Part shown: positions 43,759 through 53,665 of the stretch, one piece after another
How positions within the stretch are numbered: position 1 is the first letter of the stretch
How the letters are laid out: each line of letters begins with the position of its first letter
Assembly: GCA_023055505.1 (NCBI GenBank)
Contig: JALIRH010000036.1
Location: 3,472,001-3,536,000, forward strand
DNA length: 64,000 nt
From: Callipepla californica brunnescens
Taxonomy: Eukaryota > Chordata > Aves > Galliformes > Odontophoridae
Direction of reading: 5' to 3'
Translations under genes and position numbers: made by a program
The notes under the pieces: model-generated
Seen by the model: only the letters and a program-made list of their open reading frames with translations
What the model was told of the DNA's origin: nothing
The model's database searches: none

Positions 43759-46700
43759 CTAGGTGCGGGGCTGTCCTTCCCTGACCTGCCGTCTGAAGTA
43801 GCGGATGGCAGACAGCGTGCCAAAACTCGCCAGGAACACTGGAAAAGAGCCCATCACATTCCCATGGTGAGGCTGCTGGGAGATCCACTCCACCCAGAGA
43901 GTTTTCTCCCATCTTGGAGACTATGGAATGCCCTGCTGCTCATCCCCATCTCACGGTGATGTTCCGCCTTGCTTTGGTGGAGACCACATCTGGACCTCTA
44001 GTTTGGGCATACGGGTCATTTTTCCACCAGATGGTTGTTTCAAGGGAAAGAGTGCACAGACTTCACGTGTGTGCTGAGAAGTGAAAGGATGGAGCACTGT
44101 GGTCGTGTTGGATTGAACACATTGGTGGGGATTCACTGAGCACTGAGATGGTGTTGGATTGAGCACTGTGATGGTGTCGAATTGAACACCATGATGGTGT
44201 TGGATTGAGCACCATGATAGTGTTAAATTGAACACCGTGATGGTGTTGGATTGAGGAGTGTTGAATTGAACACCATGATGGTGTTGGATTGAACACCATG
44301 ATGGTGTTGGATTGATCACCATGACCGTGTTGGATTGAGCACCATGACGGTGTTGGATTGATCACCATGACCGTGTTGGATTGAGCACCATAACAGTGTT
44401 GGATTGAGCACCATGATGGTGTTGGCACCATAACAGTGTTGGATAGATAGACGTAGATCCACACAGTGCCATGATGGTGATGCTGATTGCATCTGGAATG
44501 GCTTGTGACCTCTCCTATGTGGCACGGCAGAAAGAAACCCCCTTGGAGGAAGCTGCATTTCTTGAGTTAGCAATCCTGACATCTTGAAGGCGGTGGCCTT
44601 GACTTGGTGACTACAGGCTGCCGAGAGAATTTGTAACCACAGACCCCCATCCTAGTGTGGGCTACCTGCAGACACCCCAATCCCAGCCAAGAGCAGAAAA
44701 TATCTAAAACTCAGAATGAGAAAATGGAGTCGTACACATGGATGGAGCTCTTCTCTGGGCATCCAGCTAAAGTTTTCAGTTTGGTTCATAGCACAGACCC
44801 GATCATTTCACATGTGCCCAAGAAAAGCTCCTTGCACGCTGCTTTATGCAACCCCATGGCAAGAGGCCCACTGTGCCCATGCCTGCCCCTGGTATTAAGA
44901 AAGCAAGGAAGAGCTGGCCAAGAGCTTCTTGTGATCGTGGCGTGGAGCTACCTTAGCTAACGTGCTATTCTCAGCCCGGGTATCAGCTTCCTACTGACCT
45001 TCGTGGGGAACATTTCTCCCAGCAGCCTGGGGCCACTTCGATGCCATATCTTGGTGCTGCCTCGATGCTGCGAGGCAGCATACACTGTGCATGGGGAAAG
45101 ACCCTAAGCAAAAGGGTCAGGACCAAAATTCCTTTGGAACAGCAGGAAAACAGCTGCATTTTCCCACAAGCACCTTACAGTGATGGCATCCCTGCCTTCC
45201 TCCCTGCACGCCCCATCCTCCCCCAGCCCCACACACCACGCACCGGTTTTCCAGGCATCTGGAGCCTGCAGGTCAGAGGTCTTCACTGCCCAGGAAGCAA
45301 AGGCACAGAAGACGAGGCACATGTCCTTGTGGGTCAGCGCCAGTGGGGCCTCGGGTCTGCCTGCAAGGAGGGGAACGAGCTCAGGATGCGGCCCTAAAGT
45401 TGGTGCATTTTGTTCCAACCTCATCAGACTTCAGCTCAGCAGTCCTTGCCGCATCTCAGGGTTCTTTGGTACAGAAGGGTTTGGCTACTTTCCCTCCCAC
45501 CCCCTCACCAGGATCTCCTGCACATTGTTCTGCAGCACGGCACGACCATGGGGACAAGGGACACAGCTAGGAGAAGGATGGGTCCAGCACACAGCCTGCT
45601 GCGTGCCTGCAAACTGCACACCGTGCTAAATGCATGCACAGCACACACCTCGCTGCGTGCACAGTGCAAAGCCGAGGTGCACAGACAGCAGCAGACCCCA
45701 TGCAAAGCCGTCCACAGATTCGTGCTTCTTTACCTCTCAGTGCAAGGGCCATGTTCAAAGCTGGTGGGTGCTCGGGACCCCCTCCCAGTGGCACCAGGGC
45801 AAGGTGGGACCCTCTCCGCACCAGCGATGTGGAGGTGGGCTCTTGGGTTACACCGTGCAGCTTTGGCCTCTGCAGGATGGACTTCAGGGCCCCCAGGGCT
45901 TTCCTCACCTCAGAGGCTGGTGAGAAGAAGAGAAATCCCCTCCAGCCCACCCTGTGCTGGGGCCCATCGGGGAAGAAATGTTCATACAGCTCAGGCACTG
46001 TGGCAGCCACGGGCTCTTTGGCTGCAGCCACATTGGGATCCTCCTTTTGCAACTCGTCGTGGTCCGAGCCAAAGAACTCCTTCCTCTTCCTCTCCTTCCC
46101 CTTGGCTTTTTTCCTACTTCCTTCAGGTTCGTTGAAAAAATACTCATACAGTTCAGGAAAGGAGATTTCCCTTTCCAAGGACCTTTTCTTGCCTTCCTCT
46201 GCACTCTCTGCTGCTTCTTCTTCCCCCTGGGAGTCACAGAACAAATAGTCGTACATCTCAGGACACGTCACATCCAGGGTGTCTGTGCTGGGAGAGCCCC
46301 CAACTGCGAATTTTGGGGGGTCCATCTCCTGGGAGGGGGGGGTGGCTGCAAACTCCCCGCAGCCCCCAGCAGCAGCATCCATGCTCAGGGCACCAAGAGC
46401 CTTCCCTTCCCAGCACAGCTCTCCTGGTGTAGTGACAATCACCGGAATGACATCTGGTGTGGTGACAACAACCGGTGTCGTGACTACAACCGGTGAGGTG
46501 ACTACAACCGGTGTGGTGACAACCTCTGGTGCAGTGGCCACCACTGGCACAGCATCACGTGCTCCTGAGCCCCCTGCCTGCCTGGCCAGCTTGGTGGCCC
46601 TCACCTTCCCTGGTGACTGTGCCCCTGGTTCCTTCACCTTCAGCTTTGGGGACGTGCTGGGGGGCACATCCCCCAGCTCAGCACCAGGACTGCCCGCTGA

Positions 46701-47546
46701 CCGTTTGCCCTCTGCAGCCTCCTCGCGGCTCAGCCTCATGGCTGCTGCTTTGGCTGTCTTCTCCTTCCCTTTGCCCTTCCTCGAGGCCAGTGGGGAGGAC
46801 GAGGGGGCCCTGCTGGGTGCTGTGCCACCCTGTGCCAGGCTCCCTGCCGGCTCCTTGTCCCCAGGGGTCACCTCGGTGCCACCAGCTCCTCGCTGCTTGC
46901 GGCTCTTCCTCGTCGATGTGGGCACTTTGGGTCTCACCACCTCTTGGACGCTGGGCTGGCTCTCTGCTTTCTCCCCAGGCTCTGCAGCAGGGTGCTCTTG
47001 GGGGGGTCCTGGCATCCCAGCGTGGCTCTTCCATGTAGTAGCCTCCTGGGCACCTCCCTGTGCCACCGCTGGGCTCCCACAGGGCTGCTCCATCCCACCG
47101 TCCTCTCCTTGGGCACAGGGCGCAGCAGGCTGCCCAGCATTCTCCATGGCCCCGCTGCCAGCAGCTCCTTCCCCTGACACTGCATCCTGCCCCTCGGTGC
47201 CCTCAGCTGCAGGAGGACGGGGCGGCTGTGTGCCCTGAACGCTGGGCATGGCAGCAAGCAGCAGGCAGGCGGGCTGCTTGCCTCCACCTAGAATGGATGA
47301 GCACGGATCCGCTTCGTCCTCTCCGTGCAGCCCACGTGGGGAGCAGCTCGCCTTGCCAAGCTCTGGCTCGGTGCCTGTCCTGGTGCTGCACGGAGCAGGC
47401 ACGCCGTCCCCTTGCTCAATGTCACTGAGGCACTGCTCCTCTGCCGTGGCCAGGGCAGCCGGGGCTTGGTTGCATTCCTCCACCGCCTGCAAGAACTCGG
47501 CCCACTCGCGGTCGTTCAGCTGGATGCTGTACTCGAAGTTATCCAT
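43759..47546 (-). CDS. PERM1: PGC-1 and ERR-induced regulator in muscle 1 (PERM1), complete
   Basis: Striated-muscle regulator of mitochondrial and oxidative genes, downstream of PGC-1/ERR. The C-terminus of the mammalian protein anchors it at the outer mitochondrial membrane. Coding exons in transcript order: 47546-45734 (1813 nt), 45360-45244, 43838-43759 (2010 nt, 669 aa, human about 790). N-terminus MDNFEYSIQLNDREWAEF and C-terminal KDMCLVFCAFASWAVKTS plus GTLSAIRYFRRQ are family hallmarks. Between them is a Pro/Ser/Glu-rich disordered region with a Val-Val-Thr-Thr-Pro repeat (about aa 334-372) and three copies of a PE-x-Y-[DE]-[YH]-[LF]-F motif (about aa 429, 461, 514). The start follows an acceptor CTGCAG|GC by two bases in good Kozak context (GGCATGG). 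One non-coding first exon is expected near 48.1 kb. It converges on PLEKHN1. Confidence 0.93.
44097..44445. repeat. Hairpin-forming minisatellite of about 21-23 bp units
   Basis: About 15 imperfect units of the form GGTGTTGGATTGAACACC plus ATGAT or similar spacers, in the last PERM1 intron. The best units are inverted repeats (GGTGTT, 6-nt loop, AACACC). Variants with GAGCACC or GATCACC keep at least a 4-bp stem. Confidence 0.95.
45361..45733 (-). other. PERM1: PERM1 intron between coding exons 1 and 2
   Basis: Donor AGAG|GTAAAG at 45733 and acceptor CTTGCAG at 45361. Both junctions retain the Arg-Gly-Arg-Pro-Glu-Ala reading frame. The sequence contains short GCA/TGCACAC-rich imperfect repeats near 45600-45710. 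Confidence 0.8.
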
Positions 47547-48098
47547 GCCTGCAGCAGCACAGCAAGGGGAAAGGGGCCGGAGAGAGCAGGGAGTGAGGAG
47601 GGGGCATGGCATCACCAGCAGAGCATGCCCCCAAGCCTTTGACTCTGCTCATTTTGGGGCTGGAATCAGCGGGTTCCCATCCCATGAGGATGGGTTGTGG
47701 CAGACCCCAGAGGTGGTGCTGAGCTGGGTATGGCCACGGCCACTCCATTCTGGGCTGCTCCGGGTATTCCCTCTCCGCAGCACCATGACATTGCACCTCT
47801 CCTTCCCCTTTTCCCACTTGCTTTGCCCCCGACCTGTGCAAAAAAACAGAGGGCTGAGGCTCTTCTCTGCTGCCCAGTGCCGTGCAGGAGGAAGCATGCA
47901 GCGCAGAGAGGTTTGCAGCCTTTTGGGATGGGAGATGCAACAGAGCCCAAAGCCAGCAGGGGGGGACCCGGCAGCAGGAGGAGAAGCAGAGAGGGCCACA
48001 ACACCGCATCCTACCTGTGCCACAGCCCCAGGAGGTGGCGGAGCCATTCAGAGAGCTGCGCAGGAAAATCCCCCCAGCACAACATGATGCCGTACCCT

Positions 48099-48160
48099 TG
48101 ACGGGGGCAGAGAGCTTCAGCTCCACTCCATTCACTGCTAAAAATAGTCCCCTGTGTCAC
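48099..48160 (-). other. PERM1: Possible PERM1 non-coding first exon
   Basis: On the minus strand, a TAAATA box (about 48191-48186) is followed about 30 nt later by a stretch ending in GTCAAGG|GTACGG near 48099, a plausible donor. Joined to the acceptor at 47549 it gives an untranslated leader. It would contain a short upstream ORF (ATGGAGTGGAGCTGA). The exon ends are inferred, not shown. Confidence 0.35.
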
Positions 48161-48192
48161 CTGAGCCGCGGGGAGGGCAGCTCCTTATTTAG
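48138..48192 (-). promoter_or_regulatory. PERM1: Muscle-type site cluster at PERM1 promoter: MEF2, E-box, CArG-like/TATA
   Basis: Within 55 nt are an exact MEF2 consensus CTAAAAATAG (48138-48147), an E-box CACCTG (48158-48163) and CCTTATTTAG (48183-48192). The last is one base from an SRF CArG box and on the minus strand reads CTAAATAAGG with a TATA-like core. It lies about 0.6 kb upstream of the PERM1 start codon. The combination fits a gene expressed in striated muscle. Confidence 0.6.
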
Positions 48193-50329
48193 AAGCCGCT
48201 GGGACGGAGGCGAGGTGGCAGGCAGCACGTCGCTCTATGGGGTCCATGGGATTGCAGCCCCATGGGATGGACATCGCAGCCCCAAGGGACAGCCCATGGA
48301 TGGGTCACGGGGAGCATCAGTGGGATCACAGAATGAACACAGAGGGAAACGAGCGGCCACGGGACGGCAACCAGAACCAGAAATAGCCCCAGCAGCCAGA
48401 AATAGCCGGGAACTGCTGCTCTGCCCCAGCTGAGGCCCCATCCTGCAGGGAGGAAGCTCCCCTGCGCGGCTGCCGTCACGCACTGCACGGCCACGCGGCA
48501 GCACGCGGCCCCACGCATCCTCGGGGCTGACGCACACGTGGAGAGGAGCCAGTGGGAACACAGGGAAGGGAAGAGGGCCGCTGCCTGCCCTGCTGTCTGA
48601 TCTGCCTGCACCCCGCTCCCCCTCGCCCTCCGCACGTGCTTGCAGACGCAGAAGGGAAACCAGCCGGCTTCCTCCCCTTGGCTGCGCCCGCTTCCTTTCC
48701 CTTTGAGCCCTCAACCCTGGGCTGATGCAGAGGAACTCTCCACCCCTCCTCGCAGACCGCAGCGGGGTAACATGAAAGCTGCAGGCGCAGCGGGACGGGA
48801 CCCGAGCCAGCAGCGGGCTGTGAGCGGTGTCACACTGACAACAGGCACCAAACCCAACAGGAACTGCGCACGCCCCGGCCCACGGGACACGAGAGCAAGA
48901 AGCATCCAAGTGTTTATTTTGCTGGCCGGGGTGAAGCCCACGCGCCGTCCTCGGGGGAACTGCACATCTGCAAATGCTTCCCTGCCTTCCTCCGGGCTGA
49001 CCCCGGAGGCACAGCGAGCTGCAGGGCGATGCACCCCATGCTGCTCGGGGGATGCTCGGCTACCTCCGGCTCCCAGCCCCACACATTGCAGCTCGGGCAC
49101 TCAGGACGTGATATAAATAACGGATGTCATCCTGTAATTAGAGACGGGACTGAAATAACGCAGCAGATGAGGCCCCTCTCAGCCCGAGCGTGGGAGAAGG
49201 AGCCAGGAGGGAGGGCATGGAGCTCAGGGAAACGGAGGAACCTCCTTCGTGCAAAGGGTTTCTTTGGGCTGAACCCACTGCGGGGACGCTGCAATGTGGG
49301 TTTGATTACAAACAACCCCTCCCTGCCCCGATCCAGAGCCATCACAATGCGTCTGCGCTGAGGGAGGGATGAGTTTGCAAGATGCGAGGCAGACAATTAA
49401 AATAAGCATAATGGAAAGAGAAAGACATCTCAGGACCCAGGAAGGGGTTAACCCTGCACTGAAACTCCGAGCTCAGTGCCGCAACTGCCGGGCTGGTTCT
49501 GCTGGTTTGGGGCAGGTGAGGCTGGGAATCATCACCCCCAAACCATAGAGGTCGGCATTGTTTTTCCCTCACCCCCCTTTCTGTGCGTGTGCACATGGAA
49601 CTCTGTCCCCAGGCTCTCTCAGCATCCCAGCTCATGCTTCCCAGTGGGCTCACTCAAAGGTCAGCGCCTTGGCTGCCGCGGAACCCATCCCGCGCCTGGC
49701 TGACACCCCGCCAAGCTCTCCCAAAGCCTCGCATCCTGGCCTGAGTTTCAGGTTGCTCATCCAAGTCTCACTGGGTTTCAGGTTTCCCTGCAAGCGTTGG
49801 CTGCGCTCGGTGCTCAGCAGCGTCCGGACGCAGCTCCGCGCTGGCAGGATGCGTCCCCGTGCCAAAGGGATGGCAGCTGCGCCCACGTGGAGCTGCAGGG
49901 TCAGCACGGGGTTACGGTGGAAAGCTGCACTGCTGCCGTGCGATGCAGGCACACACGGTGTGGTTTGTGGTGGGGTGTCTGGGGAACAACAGCCACCGCC
50001 AGGTGACAGGTGTCACCCCCACACACCTCTCCGCAGGGCGCACTGAGCTGCCTCCGAGCCCTTCCCTAGCAGCCAGAGCTCTGCTCTCTTGTTCCTTTCT
50101 TTTTGTCCCCGTGAGTTTGCTGGGATGAAGCTCCAGCTCACAGACATCCAAACCTCGCTGCCAGCAGGATCCGTGCTTTACCTGCGGAAACCATTTCCCT
50201 GCCGTTTCCACTAGGTGTCACTTCCAGCCAGAAAGTCAGCGCTTTCCCCAATTTTTTCACCTCCTGGTGCACGAGGTTATGCCAAGCCTAAAGAGGGGCT
50301 GCAATGGCCAGGAGCTTGGGGTGTTCCTG
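48193..50329. other. Intergenic, upstream of PERM1; GC-rich, no gene seen
   Basis: GC-rich with many short repeats of CACGGG and CAGC type. No coding exon is recognised on either strand. At 49112-49120 there is TATAAATAA, followed by a homeodomain-type TAATTA (49136-49141), an isolated AT-rich patch in GC-rich sequence. Confidence 0.5.
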
Positions 50330-50727
50330 GGATGGGATGGAGTTGGAATGGGATGGAGTTGGGGTTGGAATGGAGTTGGTCTGGGGGGGGGTTGAGATGG
50401 AGTTGGGTTGGGATGGATTGGACTGGGATGGATTGGACTGGGAGGGGGTTGGCTTGGGGTGGAGTCGGGTTGGGATGGAGTTGGGGTTGGAATGGAGTTG
50501 GTCTGGGAGTGAGTTGGGTTGGGATGGAATTGGTCTGGGAGGGAGTTGGGTTGGGATGGAGTTGGGTTGGGATAGATTGGACTGGGAGGGAGTTGGGATG
50601 GAGTTGGGTTGAGATGCTGTTGGGTTGGGATGGAATTGAGTTGGGATGCTGTTGGTTTGGGATGGAATTGGACTGGGATGCTGTTGGTTTGGGATGGAGT
50701 TGTGATGGAATTGGGTTGGGATGGGGT
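50330..50727 (+). repeat. About 400-bp GGGATGGAGTTGG minisatellite
   Basis: Imperfect units of TTGGGATGGAG, TTGGAATGGAG and TTGGTCTGGGAG, about 10-16 nt, repeated throughout. Because the repeat lacks stops it creates long low-complexity open frames on both strands (Gly/Trp/Met-rich on plus, Pro/Ser/Asn-rich on minus). These should not be called genes. Confidence 0.95.
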
Positions 50728-51969
50728 CAGGCAGGCTGGGGACAGGTGTCAGTGCTTGGAGAGAACCTGAGAACTGCAGCTGGGATGGGTGCTCAGACCC
50801 GTGAGATACCTTCAACCTCTTAAGGGCTGTCAGAAGGGAATCTCTAACATTTTGTTTTCCAAGCAGAGCTCCTGCACAGCTGCTGGTGCAGTGAGGGCCA
50901 GTAGCACTGGTGCCAGGCACCAGTGAGGCATCACACTGCATTGCACGCACAGCACTGCAATGCACTGATCCCCAAAGCCTGGAGAATCCAATGCCACTAA
51001 GGCAGAGCACATGGTCATCCCAGTGCCACCAGTAACACCAGTGCCAACAGCTGTGATGCTCCAGCATCCAACATATTCTGTTGGCACCATCAGAAAGCAG
51101 AACCCCTCCGCTCCTGCAGACCCATCTGCCTCCCAGCAGGGCAAACAAACCCACCTCCCTCTATCAGGCCATTGTCTTTGGAGGAAATGTTATTGTTTCC
51201 AGCAAAGCCCTTCCACCGCAGAGAGCTCTCCCATCTTCCTGTCTCCCCGCTCACATCTGGGAATCCTATTTCGAGTGCACTTTTTTTTCCCCTCCAATTC
51301 TTCTCGAAAGTAAAATATTTCTTCTTCCCCCTTTCCCTTGCAAGGGGGAGGTAAGGGGTTGGTGTGATGCACTTGGATTTGCATGCCAGTTGGGCTTGGG
51401 CAGACTGTTCTAAACAACTGAGGTGCTTCTGTGAGCGGAACTTTAGGCACTCCTGGACGCAATGGCTCTGCGTGTTGGGATGGGTACCCACCCCAGAGCA
51501 GCACAGTGCCCCACAGGGCTGGAGCTGCTGCAGTAACCCCACTGCCAGCACTGCCCGCACGGACACACTGATGGAAATCTTGAGCTACCTGGCTGACTCA
51601 TCTCTGCCCATCAATTTAGAGACTGAACCGAAGAGACAATAACAACTGCAAAGCAGGAGCAGACAGCGGAATTACAGCTGGAAGGAGATGAAAGGCTTGG
51701 GAGGAGCACGCTGCTCTGTCCCTGATAGGGCTCGGTGCTCTGATCGCCGATTGCAGGAGCGTGGCATCGCAACCGGCTCTGCCCCATGGGATGTGGGGAG
51801 TGGCTGTGGCTGTGACTGCTCCTGGGGGGGCTGCCCACGGCTCGCCCACCTCTGCACGAGGCCGTGGCATAGAGAACCCAGCGTGGGAGCAGGGCTGCCC
51901 TGCTCCGGCATCTTAACAAGAAGCAGCTGCTGGAGGAGGAGGGAAGGATTGCACAAGGAAAAGGCCCCA

Positions 51970-52082
51970 CTGCATTAATTAAAGGTCACGGGGCCATTCC
52001 AGAGGCTTCCCAATTACCTCTGGAAGAGTGTCGCTAATGTGAGATAATGATGTCATACGGCCACTAATGAGGCAGGTTAACC
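51970..52082. promoter_or_regulatory. Candidate enhancer with ERR-type element upstream of PERM1
   Basis: An AT-rich island in GC-rich surroundings. It has TTAATTAA (51975-51982) overlapping TAAAGGTCA (51980-51988), an exact TNAAGGTCA estrogen-related-receptor half site, then TCCCAATTACC, GATAATGATGTCAT (GATA and CRE-like), CTAATGAGG and GGTTAACC (HNF1/repeat half site). It lies about 4.4 kb upstream of the PERM1 start codon. It is immediately followed by a 13-C tract (52085-52097). Confidence 0.4.
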
Positions 52083-53164
52083 CTCCCCCCCCCCCCCAGT
52101 GCGGTGCCTCACCCACCCATAAAGGTTTGGGGGGGAGAGAAGGAGGAGGCCGTGGCCCAGCTTGGGGTTTTGTACCCAGGAGAAGTCCCAGTGCAATCCA
52201 TTTCGCTGAAGTGCTCCTCGGGAGCGATGTCAACAGGATATTGTTCTGCCCTGACCCCGCTGCCCGCGTGGCTCCAACCCAATGCCACCCCATTAGCGCT
52301 CACCTAATGGAGCAGTAATTGGAAGCTACAAATCCGCCTCCCTACCGGAGGAGCTCTGCGGGCCTTTGGGGGCACGGACCCACCTTGGGGACAGCCCCCT
52401 TGGGTCTGGTTTGGGGGGGAAGGGGATCTGTCAACCCACGTGCAGGAGCCGCTCCTGCAAATGGGGGCCGGCTGATAAGCCGTAATAGCAGCCACCTCCG
52501 GAGAGCTGATAAGCATCCCCTGTCCCCCAGCTCAAACCCACAAGCTCGCACAAAACGAGCCGAGGAGCTGCCAGCTGCAATTTATCAGCGACGGGAAGAG
52601 ACAGCGCACGGCTGGGAGCGAGGGAGCGCTCCCGGGAAGGCACGGCAGAGCACAGCAGCGCTGGGTTATTAATTATCCGCCGCGTTCATCCCTCCCACGT
52701 TCAGCGAAGGAGAGAGAAAAAAAATAAAATAAGTTGTCAGGGCAAAATGGAAATGGGCGGACGGGAGATGAAAAGGGGAACGGAGGAGAGAGGAGGAGCG
52801 GGGCTGTGCTGGGAGCTGCCTCCCCGTGCCAGGGCCAGGAGAACACTGCTGCTGATAAGGAGCTGTTTGCCCATAGGGATCCCACGAATCCCCCAGCTCG
52901 CTGAGGGGTGGGGTGTTTTCCCTTTGCCAGAGTGCTGACATCTGCCGCAGGAATCCTGCTCCCGTGGCTCCCCAACCATGGGTGGGATTTTTTTCCATGC
53001 GCTCACGGCTCGGCCTTAAACCAACAAAATCCTCCCCGACCTGCAGGGGAGGAAGAGCTGGAGCTGTAATCCCTGACCTTTGCTAATCCGCAGGCAATCG
53101 CTGCGCGCGAGCTGCGTGCTGCAGGAGACCATGGGCTTTGCTCACCAAACCTCCCCATTTCGTA

Positions 53165-53665
53165 CTACACCAGGTCGCCCAGGGCCCCATCCTATATGGT
53201 CTGGAACACCTCCAGGGATGGGACATCCACAACTCTGTGCAGCTCGTGCCAGCCCCTCAACCACTCTCATAGGAAAGAACACCCAACCTAAGTCTTGCCT
53301 CCCTCAACTTAAAACCATTTCCCCTCATCCTGCTGTTATCTGCCCTTTCCAAGAGCGGGCTCCCCTCCTGTTTATGGGCTCCTTTAGGTACTGAAAGGCT
53401 GCAGTGAGGTCACTCCGCAGCCTTCTTTTCTCCAGGCTGCATGAGCCCAGCTCACTCAGCCTGTCTTCACAGGGGAGGTACTCCAGCCCTCTGAGCATCT
53501 TTGTGCCCTCCTCTGGACCCTCTCTGCCCTTCCTGTACTGGAGGCTCCAGACCTGGACACAGTACTCCAGATGGAGCCTCACAAGAGCAAAGTAGAGAGG
53601 GACAATCCCCTCCCTGTCCCTGATGGACAACCCTCTCCTTATGGAGCCCGAGGGGGCAAGCATGA
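53165..53665 (-). mobile_element. CR1 LINE fragment with decayed reverse-transcriptase C-terminal frame
   Basis: About 500 nt in reverse orientation. The minus strand of 53325-53663 encodes a recognisable CR1 ORF2 C-terminal piece, with motifs such as LVRLHLEYC, RGLEYLPCEDRLSELG and SLEKRRLRSDL. The rest, to 53165, matches the 3'-flanking CR1 segment (antisense of CTCCAGGGATGGGACATCC). It is truncated at the 5' side, lacks endonuclease and RT catalytic parts, and is inactive. Confidence 0.9.

Noticed and set aside
46279..47238. 319-residue open frame on the plus strand
   Set aside because: It is antisense to the large PERM1 coding exon, which has clear family motifs on the minus strand. The Pro/Ala/Ser-rich translation matches nothing.
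50288..51154. 288-residue Pro/Ser/Asn-rich frame on the minus strand
   Set aside because: Produced by the 50330-50727 minisatellite, low complexity with no start context or splice evidence.
53325..53663. 112-residue minus-strand frame as a host gene
   Set aside because: It is the decayed C-terminal part of a CR1 LINE reverse transcriptase, reported as a mobile element instead.
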